Shown piece after piece: positions 1 to 8,153 of a DNA stretch of 64,000 nucleotides (the first letter of the stretch is position 1; each line of letters begins with the position of its first letter). The position numbers were made by a program, and so were the translations under genes. A model generated the notes under the pieces. The model was given only the letters and a program-made list of their open reading frames with translations, did no database searches and was not told the DNA's origin. This DNA is from Candidatus Trichorickettsia mobilis (lineage in GTDB: Bacteria; Pseudomonadota; Alphaproteobacteria; Rickettsiales; Rickettsiaceae), in contig NZ_OY728607.1 of assembly GCF_963422225.1 (NCBI RefSeq), positions 1,098,501-1,162,500 on the forward strand. Direction: 5' to 3'.

Positions 1-134
1 TTTTTGTCTATTTTCTTATCTTCCTACTCCAAACTTTATTCTAATAGCACCATTATTATCATCAAATTTGCCTTGAAATATAAAAATATCCTTTAAAAAC
101 CGTGAATCAACATTCACTATTTGACGTACATAAT

Positions 135-1910
135 TCAACCTGGAAAGCTATTCATCTCTTGATGAACATTCGAATCTATACCCATCAGTAACTCTAGAGC
201 CTGCAAATTTTCATTATCACAAATTTCTTCAACAAAATCTTTGCAATTAATACTAAGCTGACTCATTAAGCTAATTAGCTGTGATGTAACTTTGTTATCA
301 TGATAATTTGAGAACTTTTTTAATAACTTAGGATAATTTAGCAGTATATTATCATATACAATTTCAATTACACTAAATATATTACATGCAGCGATATTAT
401 GAGAGGAGTATTCCATCTCATTTATGTTTGGCGTTATTAAATGATCAGTAGTATAGGTATATTTGCTTATAGAGTTAGCTAGTTGAGTGGCGATGCTTTC
501 TGTAGATTTTTTGTCAACATATATGTTATCTTTAGTTATAGCATATATGACCTTTAAGGCATCTATGTAACCTAATATTAAAGGGTTAGTTTCATAAATT
601 TTGCGGTTAATATCAACTTTAAAAATTTTGTCAATTTTATCTGATAGAGACTGATACTTCCAGCAAGCAATTTCTTTGTTATCGTGAGTTGCTATATATT
701 CTATTTCTTGTTTTTTCCATATGGTTATCTTTTCAGCTGTAGTTTTTAATACTTCATGCAATTTATCTGGATCTAAGATAAATTTCATAAGCTTTGCAGT
801 GTCAGCATTAATTATATTGCTTTTTGCTGTAGTGCTAATTGCCTTTATTACTTTTCCACTATTAGGCACTATAAAATCTAAAACAGCAAATAAAGCTTTC
901 ATAGAAATGGGTATATTAGTTGATATAAGCAATTGTTGGCTTGTAATTACTCCTGCGGTATTAAACATATGATGTAACTTATTGTATAAAGATGAATAGT
1001 AACTATATAATAATTCATCGCTCTTAAGTTCATTGCATGGAGCTAACTTGTCTTCAAGTGTTAAGTTTTTTATTTTAAGGCTTTCTTCTAGTGATTTCGA
1101 AGAATGTCTGGCTAGCTGTTGTACATGTTCAAAATGTATCTTATGCGTTATATTATTAAAGCCGCAAATTTCAGCAAATTTTGAGTGTTTACAGCTAAAT
1201 TGATGAGCTAAATAAGAAAAAAAATTTGCCCCAATATTGTTTTCTAGCTCTGTGCGTATATTATTATACGCAAACTCTGTCATTGTCAGTGATTTTTGTT
1301 TTAATTGCAGATGAAGGAATTTTTTAGCTATAATTTCTTTATCTGCAGCGAAAAGAGACAAAGTATTATAAAAAGCAGAGTAACCATTATTATTACATTG
1401 AAAGGGGTTAGCCCCGTAAGTAAGTAATATATCTATAATATTGTTGTTGTCATGTGTTATTGCGTGATTTAACAAATGAAACAAAATCCCTTCTGAGTAT
1501 GTATAATAAGAATTCAGACCTTCTATTGATTGATATAAGATACTAGTTTCTTGTAAAATTACTTGCCGATTTACAGAATTACTTTCTAGCACCAAGTTGA
1601 TTAAGCTACTTATATTAGTATATACATTGCTGGGCGGTTCTAAGAATTTACTTAAGTTGAATATAAATCTAGTTTCTTCTAAAGTTAATGATTCAATTTG
1701 CTGTTTTTGTATTAGTGCTAGCATTTTATTGCGTACATGGGATACAGTTTGTGCTGTATTATCTATGATGGTAGTAAGATCTATGTGTTCATTATGTTCT
1801 AGTACTTCTAATGTTAACCACGCTACATTATGCTTAAGTATGTTATATTGATCTTTAATAAAGTTATAATTTAGTATAATTTGTTTATATTGCCCATGCG
1901 TAGTTTTCAT
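135..1910 (-). CDS. Unknown 591-residue protein with one ankyrin-like repeat
   Basis: I do not recognise this protein as a named family. It is rich in Leu, Ile, Asn and Lys, has no signal peptide and no clear membrane segment, and looks mostly helical. Residues about 142-180 resemble one ankyrin repeat (HLLNHA, then DILLTYGANPF, then NNNGYSAFYNTL). By analogy with other Rickettsiales it could be a host-interaction or secreted protein, but that is inference. The ATG at 1908-1910 is the first start in a long open frame. The upstream side is only 53 bp from an inserted IS (1964-3056), so its promoter may be disturbed. Just past the stop a second frame stays open to 16, so the C-terminus may be frameshifted. 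Confidence 0.6.
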   Translation of the reverse strand: MKTTHGQYKQIILNYNFIKDQYNILKHNVAWLTLEVLEHNEHIDLTTIIDNTAQTVSHVRNKMLALIQKQQIESLTLEETRFIFNLSKFLEPPSNVYTNISSLINLVLESNSVNRQVILQETSILYQSIEGLNSYYTYSEGILFHLLNHAITHDNNNIIDILLTYGANPFQCNNNGYSAFYNTLSLFAADKEIIAKKFLHLQLKQKSLTMTEFAYNNIRTELENNIGANFFSYLAHQFSCKHSKFAEICGFNNITHKIHFEHVQQLARHSSKSLEESLKIKNLTLEDKLAPCNELKSDELLYSYYSSLYNKLHHMFNTAGVITSQQLLISTNIPISMKALFAVLDFIVPNSGKVIKAISTTAKSNIINADTAKLMKFILDPDKLHEVLKTTAEKITIWKKQEIEYIATHDNKEIACWKYQSLSDKIDKIFKVDINRKIYETNPLILGYIDALKVIYAITKDNIYVDKKSTESIATQLANSISKYTYTTDHLITPNINEMEYSSHNIAACNIFSVIEIVYDNILLNYPKLLKKFSNYHDNKVTSQLISLMSQLSINCKDFVEEICDNENLQALELLMGIDSNVHQEMNSFPG

Positions 1911-1963
1911 ACATCTACCCTCAATGAAAGTAATAATAAAATTATAACTCTTTTCGTAATGAT

Positions 1964-3056
1964 CAGGACTTACGCAAATCGCACGACAGGGCTCTTTAAT
2001 TCCTGGATTAAATAGTTCCTTAATAACCCGCTCTTTAGCTGATATACGGTGCTAGAAGCAGCATTTGCAGCTTTTTTCAAACAATTCCAGACCATGATAG
2101 CGCAAGCTATATGATTTCTCTGTATTCTTCCTATTCTACATTGGCACTTTTCAATACCGGTGACTTGCTTGACTTCACGATGAAATTCCTCAATCTTCCA
2201 CCTGAAGCCATACTCTTGTTGTACAGCATCAAGCGAATTTTGAGCCATGTCGTTTGTGACGACATAGTCAGTTCTGTTGGTAGAAACAGTTACTCTGAAT
2301 AATTTCACTTTATGATCTTTAGGAAATTTATGAATCTTGATAATCTTACCGTTGCTAATATCATCAGTACTCCAATCCAAAGAATCAACTCTACAGTAAG
2401 CCTTATTACCGTTGCTATCGTCTACTAAACGATTACTTTTGATAGGACAATAGTAATATTTACCGATAGTTTCTATTTGAAGTAGAATCGAGGTTGTCGC
2501 ATACCAACTATCCATAAGTACTGTGTTAAATGCAACCTTTTTGCTATAATGAGCATTACGCAGCATTTCTTTAACGTGATCTATTTTAGTTAAACCGTCT
2601 TTATCGGGATTGAATATCCTATAATCTATTATCCAAAACTTATTCTCTTCAGGATTAACATAAACACAGGTCACAATACCTATGCCTTTTATTACTTCCT
2701 TGGCATTGCCGCTATATTGATACCTGACTTCATCTATATTATTCGAGTAACTTTTATCTAATACGCTATCGTCAAATAGCAACTTGCCGTTAGCGCTGAA
2801 GATAATCTCTTCTTTACCGTGTTCCCATATTAATCTTGGTGATAATTTAGCATTCGCTAGATATCTTCTGACCCTGTCGTCGCTTAAACCTTCTACATGA
2901 TCAGCAAAATTTGTAATAGTATAATTTGTCTGGCTCGATAATAAATACTGACAATAATCTATTCTTGTAGTCATCTTATACTCACAATCTAAATTACATT
3001 ATACTCCCATAATATCTCGATTCTTATCTAATTTCATTAGTCTTGCGGAAGTCCTG
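1964..3056 (-). mobile_element. IS with DDE transposase, copy 1 (1,093 bp)
   Basis: The ends are imperfect 14-bp inverted repeats, CAGGACTTACGCAA at the transposase 3' side and CAGGACTTCCGCAA at the other. A 5-bp target duplication ATGAT flanks it at 1959-1963 and 3057-3061. Two more copies of the same 1,093-bp length occur at 29226-30318 and 53841-54933. Their duplications are ATGGT and ATAGT, so the preferred target looks like ATRRT. The element is intact and lies in an intergenic region. Confidence 0.93.
1970..2974 (-). CDS. IS4/IS701-type DDE transposase (copy 1)
   Basis: This 334-residue transposase catalyses movement of the surrounding 1,093-bp element. It has the DDE layout of the IS4 superfamily: acidic pair at D68-D69 (LLFDDSVLDKSY), second Asp near 155 (LMDSWYAT), and a C-terminal Glu near 262-263 in the motif RWKIEEFHREVKQ. 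The C-terminal KCQCR..RIQRNH stretch is typical of one IS4/IS701-like group; I am unsure of the exact subfamily. All three copies in the window encode the same protein, which implies recent transposition. The stop codon lies 6 bp inside the element end, and the ATG at 2972-2974 leaves an 82-bp leader. Confidence 0.9.
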   Translation of the reverse strand: MTTRIDYCQYLLSSQTNYTITNFADHVEGLSDDRVRRYLANAKLSPRLIWEHGKEEIIFSANGKLLFDDSVLDKSYSNNIDEVRYQYSGNAKEVIKGIGIVTCVYVNPEENKFWIIDYRIFNPDKDGLTKIDHVKEMLRNAHYSKKVAFNTVLMDSWYATTSILLQIETIGKYYYCPIKSNRLVDDSNGNKAYCRVDSLDWSTDDISNGKIIKIHKFPKDHKVKLFRVTVSTNRTDYVVTNDMAQNSLDAVQQEYGFRWKIEEFHREVKQVTGIEKCQCRIGRIQRNHIACAIMVWNCLKKAANAASSTVYQLKSGLLRNYLIQELKSPVVRFA

Positions 3057-3271
3057 ATGATTTAAAGAGTTATAGTTTTATCAAGTGAGATGAATTATTA
3101 TTTTCTGAATGATTTTTGTTACTGATTATTATTTATATATCAAAATCAAGTAATTCCTTAGATTCACGTAGGGCATGTGATAACAATGGTCTCTAATCTT
3201 TTCGTAATATCTTTTTGCAATCAACGGTTGAATTGTATCATAGTTATTTAACTAATCAAGCGTATAAATAA

Positions 3272-4261
3272 TTATTCTATTATTTTTGCTGCTTGTTTTA
3301 TAATGTCCTGTGAAACATTGATACCAAGTTTTTTTGCTGCGTTAAGGTCAAGGTACAATTCGGTGCTTTCTGGAAATTCCACAGCTGGTAATGCGTTATC
3401 TGAATCTTGTGCAATACGCACAATCATTTTTCCTGTTTGCCACCCTACCTGATATTGATTGGGTCCAAGAGCGGCTACTGCTCCACTGCCTATTGCATCA
3501 GTATCACTAACAAACACCGGTATGGTGGCTTCATTTGCAGCCTTAATGATACTTTGCATGGCACTCAAAGCCGTATTATCGTTACTGATAAAAATTGCTT
3601 CGCTACTCTCTGCCAGCTTTGTAGCGCTTTGTGCTACATCTGCAGTTTTACTTGCGGTTTGTTTAATTAAAATCAGGTCAAATTTTGGACAAAGTTTTTC
3701 TAATTTTTGCACAATACTTACAGAATTTGCTTCACCTGGATTATATAAAATGCCAAGTTTTTTTAGTGACGGCAACAGCTTTTTAAATAACTCTAATTGC
3801 GGCTCTAACTGCACAAAATTTGATACACCTGAAATATTACCACCAGGTTTTTGAAGGTCATTAACTAGTCCTGCTCCTAATGGATCAGTAACTGTGCTAA
3901 ACACCATCTTTATTTGACCAAGTTTAGCATATTTAATAAAACTTTGAGCAGCAACAGTGCCAACACCGACTACAATAGTTGGTGCCTGACCAACAAATTT
4001 ATTGGCAATCTGTTGCGAGAGTGTTGCCATCCCTTGGGCTGATTCAATTCGTAAATCTAGATTATCATTGGCTTTATAACCGGAATTAGCTAATGCTGCT
4101 ATTATTCCCTTGGTTGTGGTATCTAATGCTGGGTGATCGGTAGTTTGATTAATATATACACTTATTTTCTTTGGCTTATCATCGTTAACAGCAAAAGCCG
4201 ATATATTCAACGACCAGCAAAAGACTGCAATAATAGAGGTAATAAATAATGATTTTTTCAT
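3272..4261 (-). CDS. TrpX-type ABC transporter substrate-binding protein
   Basis: A 329-residue periplasmic binding protein of the ABC_sub_bind (TrpX, PF04392-type) family, expected to deliver a small substrate, possibly tryptophan or another aromatic amino acid, to an ABC permease. The N-terminus (MKKSLFITSIIAVFCWSLN) is a signal peptide. Family landmarks are visible: TTDHPALD early, VFSTVTDPLGAGLV around residues 118-131, GILYNPGEANSV in the middle, FISNDNTALSAM, and VSDTDAIGSGAVAALGP near the end. Its ATG overlaps the stop of the upstream TrpR/YerC-like gene by 4 bp, so the two are translationally coupled. No permease or ATPase gene lies beside it, so partners must be encoded elsewhere or be lost. 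Confidence 0.85.
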   Translation of the reverse strand: MKKSLFITSIIAVFCWSLNISAFAVNDDKPKKISVYINQTTDHPALDTTTKGIIAALANSGYKANDNLDLRIESAQGMATLSQQIANKFVGQAPTIVVGVGTVAAQSFIKYAKLGQIKMVFSTVTDPLGAGLVNDLQKPGGNISGVSNFVQLEPQLELFKKLLPSLKKLGILYNPGEANSVSIVQKLEKLCPKFDLILIKQTASKTADVAQSATKLAESSEAIFISNDNTALSAMQSIIKAANEATIPVFVSDTDAIGSGAVAALGPNQYQVGWQTGKMIVRIAQDSDNALPAVEFPESTELYLDLNAAKKLGINVSQDIIKQAAKIIE

Positions 4262-4554
4262 TTTAGGCTCCTAAATTTATCTAGCATGAGTTGATATCCT
4301 TGGTTATGTTCTTCTCTTAAAAATCTAGCCACTCTACCTATGGTAGTAAGGCTAGCGCCGGTAATAGCATGAATTTCTCGGTAAGAAAATTTATTTTGAT
4401 CTAATAGTTGTGCCACCTTCCATCTTTCTTTTAATGCTTTTATTTCTTGTGGAGTACATAAATCCAAAATAAATCTCATAGCTTCATTTTTGTTGTCTAA
4501 TTGTGCCAAAGCATCAAATAATTCGATTATAGTATGGTGATCCTCATCTTTCAT
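4258..4554 (-). CDS. TrpR/YerC-family transcriptional regulator
   Basis: A 98-residue protein of the Trp repressor superfamily (TrpR/YerC/YecD type). The sequence has the family layout: a helical N-terminus, the signature LCTPQEIKALKERWKVAQLL around residues 31-50, then a helix-turn-helix (YREIHAITGASLTTIGRVAR). It should bind DNA as a dimer. Whether it senses tryptophan is not visible. It leads a two-gene unit with the TrpX-type binding protein, overlapping it by 4 bp, which fits local control of amino-acid uptake. The ATG at 4552-4554 follows a strong sigma70-like promoter with two palindromes, so autoregulation is plausible. Confidence 0.88.
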   Translation of the reverse strand: MKDEDHHTIIELFDALAQLDNKNEAMRFILDLCTPQEIKALKERWKVAQLLDQNKFSYREIHAITGASLTTIGRVARFLREEHNQGYQLMLDKFRSLK

Positions 4555-4585
4555 TTCAAACTATTCCCCGTTAAGATGTAATACT

Positions 4586-4614
4586 ATACTACTACAGTAG
4601 TACAATATTGTCAA
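4586..4614 (-). promoter_or_regulatory. Sigma70-like promoter of the trpR-like/trpX unit
   Basis: On the minus strand TTGACA (4614-4609) is followed by a 17-bp spacer and TAGTAT (4591-4586). This is a perfect -35 box at ideal spacing with a good -10 box, about 30 bp ahead of the start codon at 4554. Confidence 0.75.
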
Positions 4615-4626
4615 GACAATATTGTA
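4590..4626. promoter_or_regulatory. Two palindromes over the promoter: candidate operator
   Basis: A 13-bp palindrome (TACTAC-A-GTAGTA, 4590-4602) covers the spacer and -10 edge. A 26-bp inverted repeat with 12-bp perfect arms and a 2-bp centre (4601-4626) covers the -35 box. The first, read with its flanks as GTACTACTGTAGTAG, looks loosely like the enteric TrpR operator, which also carries GTACTA and TAGT arms. Binding by the TrpR/YerC-like protein is inference. Confidence 0.6.
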
Positions 4627-4659
4627 AAATATCTTTCGGTTTCTTAAGCTAATGCGAGT

Positions 4660-4700
4660 TTCTGGCAATTTTAATTGGCAACTCGCGTTATTTAGGTTGA
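4660..4700. repeat. Imperfect inverted repeat between decayed operon and trpR promoter
   Basis: The stretch has arms of the type GCGAGTT and AACTCGC around a GGCAATTTTAATTGGC core, with similar pieces near 55405 and 55590. Further on, 4793-4855 carries fragments of the dispersed TTGACGCG...GAACACTC repeat. I see no gene between 4627 and 4870. Confidence 0.4.
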
Positions 4701-4870
4701 TTACTTATTGGAATTTATACTATAGTGATTTTCTATTTTATATCTAAATTTTCTTGCCTATAATCCTTACTTGATAAGATCTACAGCCTTAACTTGACGC
4801 GTAGATTTCCGCGAACACTCTATAACTAACGTTTAAACTTAAAAACTCGTGAACGCTCCAACCAAGAAGT

Positions 4871-5772
4871 CTAAGATAAAAGCCGTGATAAAACAAATTC
4901 AGCTATAGCAACATCTTGCGCACTAATGCCAGAAAAATCTGCGATTATTGTTTTTACGTCTGCAGCGACACCTAATTTCAAGGCATCTCCAAGCTCTATC
5001 AGCGAATTTAAGGTGACAACGCCAGATCCCCTATAGCCTTTGCCACATCACCTAATTTCATAGCTTGCTCTTTGCTATCCACAATCACTAAATCGCTTTT
5101 GGCAAAAACGTCAACTGACAGCTCGCTTTTATGGGTATCATCACTACCAAAAGCAATGATAGCTTTATTGGAGTCTTTGTTAATATCGTGAATAATTGGG
5201 TTGGTTGATGAAGTAGCAGTAAAAATCACATCACATTTTGTGACCAATTTCTCTATTGAATCACATACAGAGTCAGTAATATTTCTAGCTTTGCTTTGGT
5301 CTCTAGCGTAGAGCATGATGTTGCTAGTTGGGTATTTTATACGCAATAAATCATAAAGCATTGTTCCCAAATTCCCGCTACCAATAATTCCAATATTTTT
5401 TAGACGCCATGGAATCCACTCGCTTACGATGATCCCTACAATGGCTGTTCTTACGCCAGTAAGAAAACCCTCATCGTACAAGATAACTTTGGGTACCCCA
5501 GTATCGGCAGCGAAAACTAGTATAACACCATTACCACCAAATGGACTACCGTTGGCAATTTTAATTACTAAATTGTTACTGCCTTGTTTGTATCCGCCTT
5601 TAATATGGCAATCGCTACCATAATTAGGAAAAACAAATTGCATAGGCGGTGGCACTTCATAAAGCCCAGATGCGAAATCAATAAAAGCAGATTTGTGTGA
5701 GCGAATCAGTTCTTCTAAGTCTGCAGTGAAATTAATGGCCTGCTTGATTTCTTTAAGTGCAAATATTTTCAT
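4871..5772 (-). pseudogene. Ornithine cyclodeaminase/mu-crystallin-like protein, frameshifted
   Basis: The main open frame (5008-5772, 254 residues) matches the ornithine cyclodeaminase/mu-crystallin family of NAD(P)-dependent enzymes. It has the N-terminal DLEELIRSHKSAF helix, the GFLTGVRTAIVGIIVS stretch with the conserved R-T-A, and the dinucleotide-binding IGIIGSGNLG. It stops in frame near 5008, but the missing family C-terminus is readable in another frame: ELIELGDALKLG and then GISAQDVAIAEFVL, stopping at 4871. One indel near 5005-5015 therefore breaks the gene. The start overlaps the end of the equally broken aminotransferase by about 20 bp, so both belonged to one operon. Substrate is unknown. 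Confidence 0.8.
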
Positions 5773-6881
5773 GACGCAAGAACTCTTTTAGTCTTTCAAG
5801 ACACTCTGGCATATTTTTTCTACCAAATCCAATTCTGAAGTAGTTGCCTTGATGGCTATAGATTGATGCGGGCATCAACAGAACACTTTGTTCTTGTAGC
5901 AATCTATCACAGAAGGAATCTATAACTTCCAAGCCTTTATATTTCACAAAACCCACGCATCCTCCTTGCGGTTTCACCCATTGAAATAAATGACCATATT
6001 CTATAAAGAGTTGATCTAGAATTTTTAAATTCTCTTCTACAATTTTGTTGTTGCGCTTAAGGATATAATCCTTATTGTGTAGGGATATAAGGCTTAGGAT
6101 TTCAGCCGGTGCACTGTTACATATGGAAGTGTAATGCTTCATATGCTCTATCTTCTTCAAAATAACTTGATCCTGACATGCAATCCAGCCAATTCTGAGG
6201 CCTGCCATGCCAAAGGCTTTGCTCATCACTCCAGTGATAGAGCCTTATCATATAAACATGCAGCAGGAGGAGCCCATGGTTTATTCATGTCTCCAAGAAG
6301 TCTATAGACCTCATCTGAAAACAACCAAATACCCTTCGACTACAGATATCAATTAAACCTTTTAACTTATCCTCCTCTATCACTTGTCCTGTGGGATTAT
6401 GAGGGAAGTTGATGACTATGCATTTTGTGTTTGGCTGGAGCGCATCTTGAATAGAATTTAAATCAATACACCAGTTATCTTCTTCTTTTAACGAAACTTC
6501 TGATATATCTGCCCCTTTCAATTTTGGAATTTCAAGAAGTGATTGATAGCAAGGTGTTAAAACAATGACATGATCACCAGCTTCAATCAAAGTATGAAGT
6601 GCACAAAATATAACTTCTTCAGCACCAGCAAACATGAGGATATTATCTACTTCAAGACCGCTGTAGAGCTCATCTGCTACCGATTTACGTAAAGCAGGTA
6701 ACCCCGGTGCTTCTGTATAACTAAGACGTAAATTATCCCATAATTTTTTATCTTCAGGAGATGCAAAGCTCAAAATCTCTGACATTTGAAAGCTTTCTGC
6801 ATCCGAGCAGCATAGCAGATATTTAGCCGAGAACTCGTGACGTGATAAATATTCTTCCAGTTTAAATGGATTTATGCTCAT
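5753..6881 (-). pseudogene. PLP-dependent class I/II aminotransferase, two frameshifts
   Basis: Two open frames together form one fold-type I aminotransferase. The N-terminal part (6285-6881, 198 residues) has the substrate-arm region, FAGAEEVIFCALHTLI and the INFPHNPTGQVI motif. The C-terminal part (5753-6229, 158 residues) starts with the PLP-lysine motif MSKAFGMAGLRIGW and ends with the FRIGFGRKNMPECLERL arginine region. Between them a third frame reads LFSDEVYRLLGDMNKPW, so at least two single-base indels (near 6330 and 6240) are needed to join them. Catalytic motifs remain, which suggests recent decay. The partner gene downstream is an ornithine-cyclodeaminase homologue. The exact substrate cannot be told. 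Confidence 0.85.
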
Positions 6882-7064
6882 TATTTTCTCAATTCTTTTA
6901 GATATTTAAAAACAGTAGGCTCTACCAAGACCCAAATTTTTGCTACATAATCGGCAGCGTTTTTTTATTAAAAGCACCTAAGTGAAACCAATACTTTCAC
7001 TAAAGCTTTTTTATCTGCGTTACCTAGATCATATAGTAGTTATTGTGACACTTACCTAAAAACC

Positions 7065-7367
7065 TTATAATCTATTGATTACATTATTAATATTGGACGA
7101 GAGTTGACAAAATTTATGCATCAAAATATCTATTTGATTAATTATAGTATTATGATCCAAATTAAATAGATTATAAGAATGCTCTTTGACTCTGGTTTTA
7201 ATTAATGCGATATTTTGTTGAGTATAATATCGTCGGCCTTTAATTTTAGTAACAGTAAAATTTGGTAAAACCTTCTCCAAATAACGTAACTGATGAGCAG
7301 GTATATGGAGCATGGTTGTTACTTCAGCAATTGAATAGTATTTTTTACATTGTAAATTTTCAATCAT
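7065..7367 (-). CDS. MerR-family-like DNA-binding protein
   Basis: A 100-residue protein whose first 70 residues match the winged helix of MerR-type regulators: YYSIAEVTTMLHIPAHQLRYLEKVLP, then GRRYYTQQNIALI. The rest is a short helical tail without metal-binding cysteines, so it is a minimal MerR-like protein with no visible sensor. Its ATG overlaps the ihfA stop by 4 bp, which implies coupled translation. An ihfA-merR pair next to fabH is known from Rickettsiales, where the role of the MerR-like gene is not established to my knowledge. Confidence 0.8.
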   Translation of the reverse strand: MIENLQCKKYYSIAEVTTMLHIPAHQLRYLEKVLPNFTVTKIKGRRYYTQQNIALIKTRVKEHSYNLFNLDHNTIINQIDILMHKFCQLSSNINNVINRL

Positions 7368-7684
7368 TTTAGTTCATGATGATCATTAATTATATTCTTT
7401 AAATATTTAGCAGGAGAAAAACTGATAACGCTTCTTGGCTCAATAATAATCTGAGTTTTGGTCTGCAAATTTTGACCAGGTCTTGCTTTTTTATTATTGA
7501 TACTAAAACTACCAAACTTCTGCAATACTAACTTCTGCTCACTTTTTAAAATAACTTGCATCTGGTTAAAAATTTGATTTACTATTTCTTCACAGACCAT
7601 GCCAGAGAACCCTACTTTTGATTTTAGCATGGAAGTGATCTTTTCCTTGGTAATAGTAATAGAATTTTGATTTGTAGTATTCAT
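7364..7684 (-). CDS. ihfA: Integration host factor alpha-type protein (HU/IHF family)
   Basis: A 106-residue HU/IHF-fold DNA-bending protein that compacts and shapes DNA in the nucleoid. Visible signatures are the helical N-terminus (ITKEKITSMLKSKVGFSGM), the LQKFGSFSINNKKARPGQN beta-arm entry and the closing ISFSPAKYLKNII. The ARPGQN..T..II pattern and the GFS turn favour IHF alpha over HU. About 12 extra residues precede the family start. It is followed by the MerR-like gene with a 4-bp overlap. The 469-bp spacer upstream, filled with repeats, separates it from fabH. Confidence 0.88.
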   Translation of the reverse strand: MNTTNQNSITITKEKITSMLKSKVGFSGMVCEEIVNQIFNQMQVILKSEQKLVLQKFGSFSINNKKARPGQNLQTKTQIIIEPRSVISFSPAKYLKNIINDHHELK

Positions 7685-7773
7685 AATATTTTACTCTACT
7701 TTTTTACTCAAGAACGACAACGCAATCTAGTTATAAAATACTCGTTTTACTGAGAGCGTTTAATAGCATACGA

Positions 7774-8015
7774 TCAGGTGAAGGAAAATTGACGCTCAAT
7801 CGTCTTGCTTGAGCTACTCAACCCGTCATTGCGAGGGAGCTCGCTCCCGTGGCAATCTAGAAAATCCGTATAGCCTAATTGTGGATTGCTTCGACTTCGT
7901 CTCGCAATGACGCGCAGTCGAGAGCTCACAATGATGCTTAAGAAGTGCCCAAGCAAGACGACGGTACCGTCTCTTTTCCTTAACTTGACGCGTATGGTTC
8001 ATTGAACACTCTCGT
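7774..8015. repeat. Composite palindromic repeat element
   Basis: The core at 7824-7912 runs from CGTCATTGCGAGGGAGCT to CTCGCAATGACG, an inverted repeat whose inner parts (GGCAATC and GGATTGCTTCG) also pair. Around it lie outer arms: CGTCTTGCTTGAG-type sequence near 7801 pairs with GCAAGACGACG near 7950, followed by AGGAAAA-type and TTGACGCG...GAACACTCTC segments. The same modules recur at 10605, 47553, 55442, 59310 and 63020. Confidence 0.75.
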
Positions 8016-8034
8016 TTTTACCGAGTATAGCTTT

Positions 8035-8141
8035 GAGCGATAAGCTAGTGATATTAAATTTTGTAGGACTCGCTTGTGCTCACGTACTTTTGTACACTCC
8101 GCAAGCTCGCCTTTAAATTCAACGTCACTAGGCTTATCGCT
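8035..8141. repeat. Long hairpin-forming inverted repeat after fabH
   Basis: Arms at about 8035-8062 and 8112-8141 (GAGCGATAAGC.TAGTGA.ATT and its complement) enclose an inner stem-loop with GTACTTTTGTAC at the tip. It ends 13 bp from the fabH stop and could act as its terminator. A shortened relative, with GGTAGTGACATTAAA arms, lies at 22791-22820. Confidence 0.65.
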
Positions 8142-8153
8142 CTGTGCTATACA

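Noticed and set aside
3459..3854. A 131-residue plus-strand frame opposite the TrpX-type gene
   Set aside because: Antisense to a gene with clear family motifs, with no own start signal or known domain.
7774..7956. A 60-residue minus-strand frame in the repeat upstream of ihfA
   Set aside because: It is made entirely of the palindromic repeat element, which occurs elsewhere in other frames.
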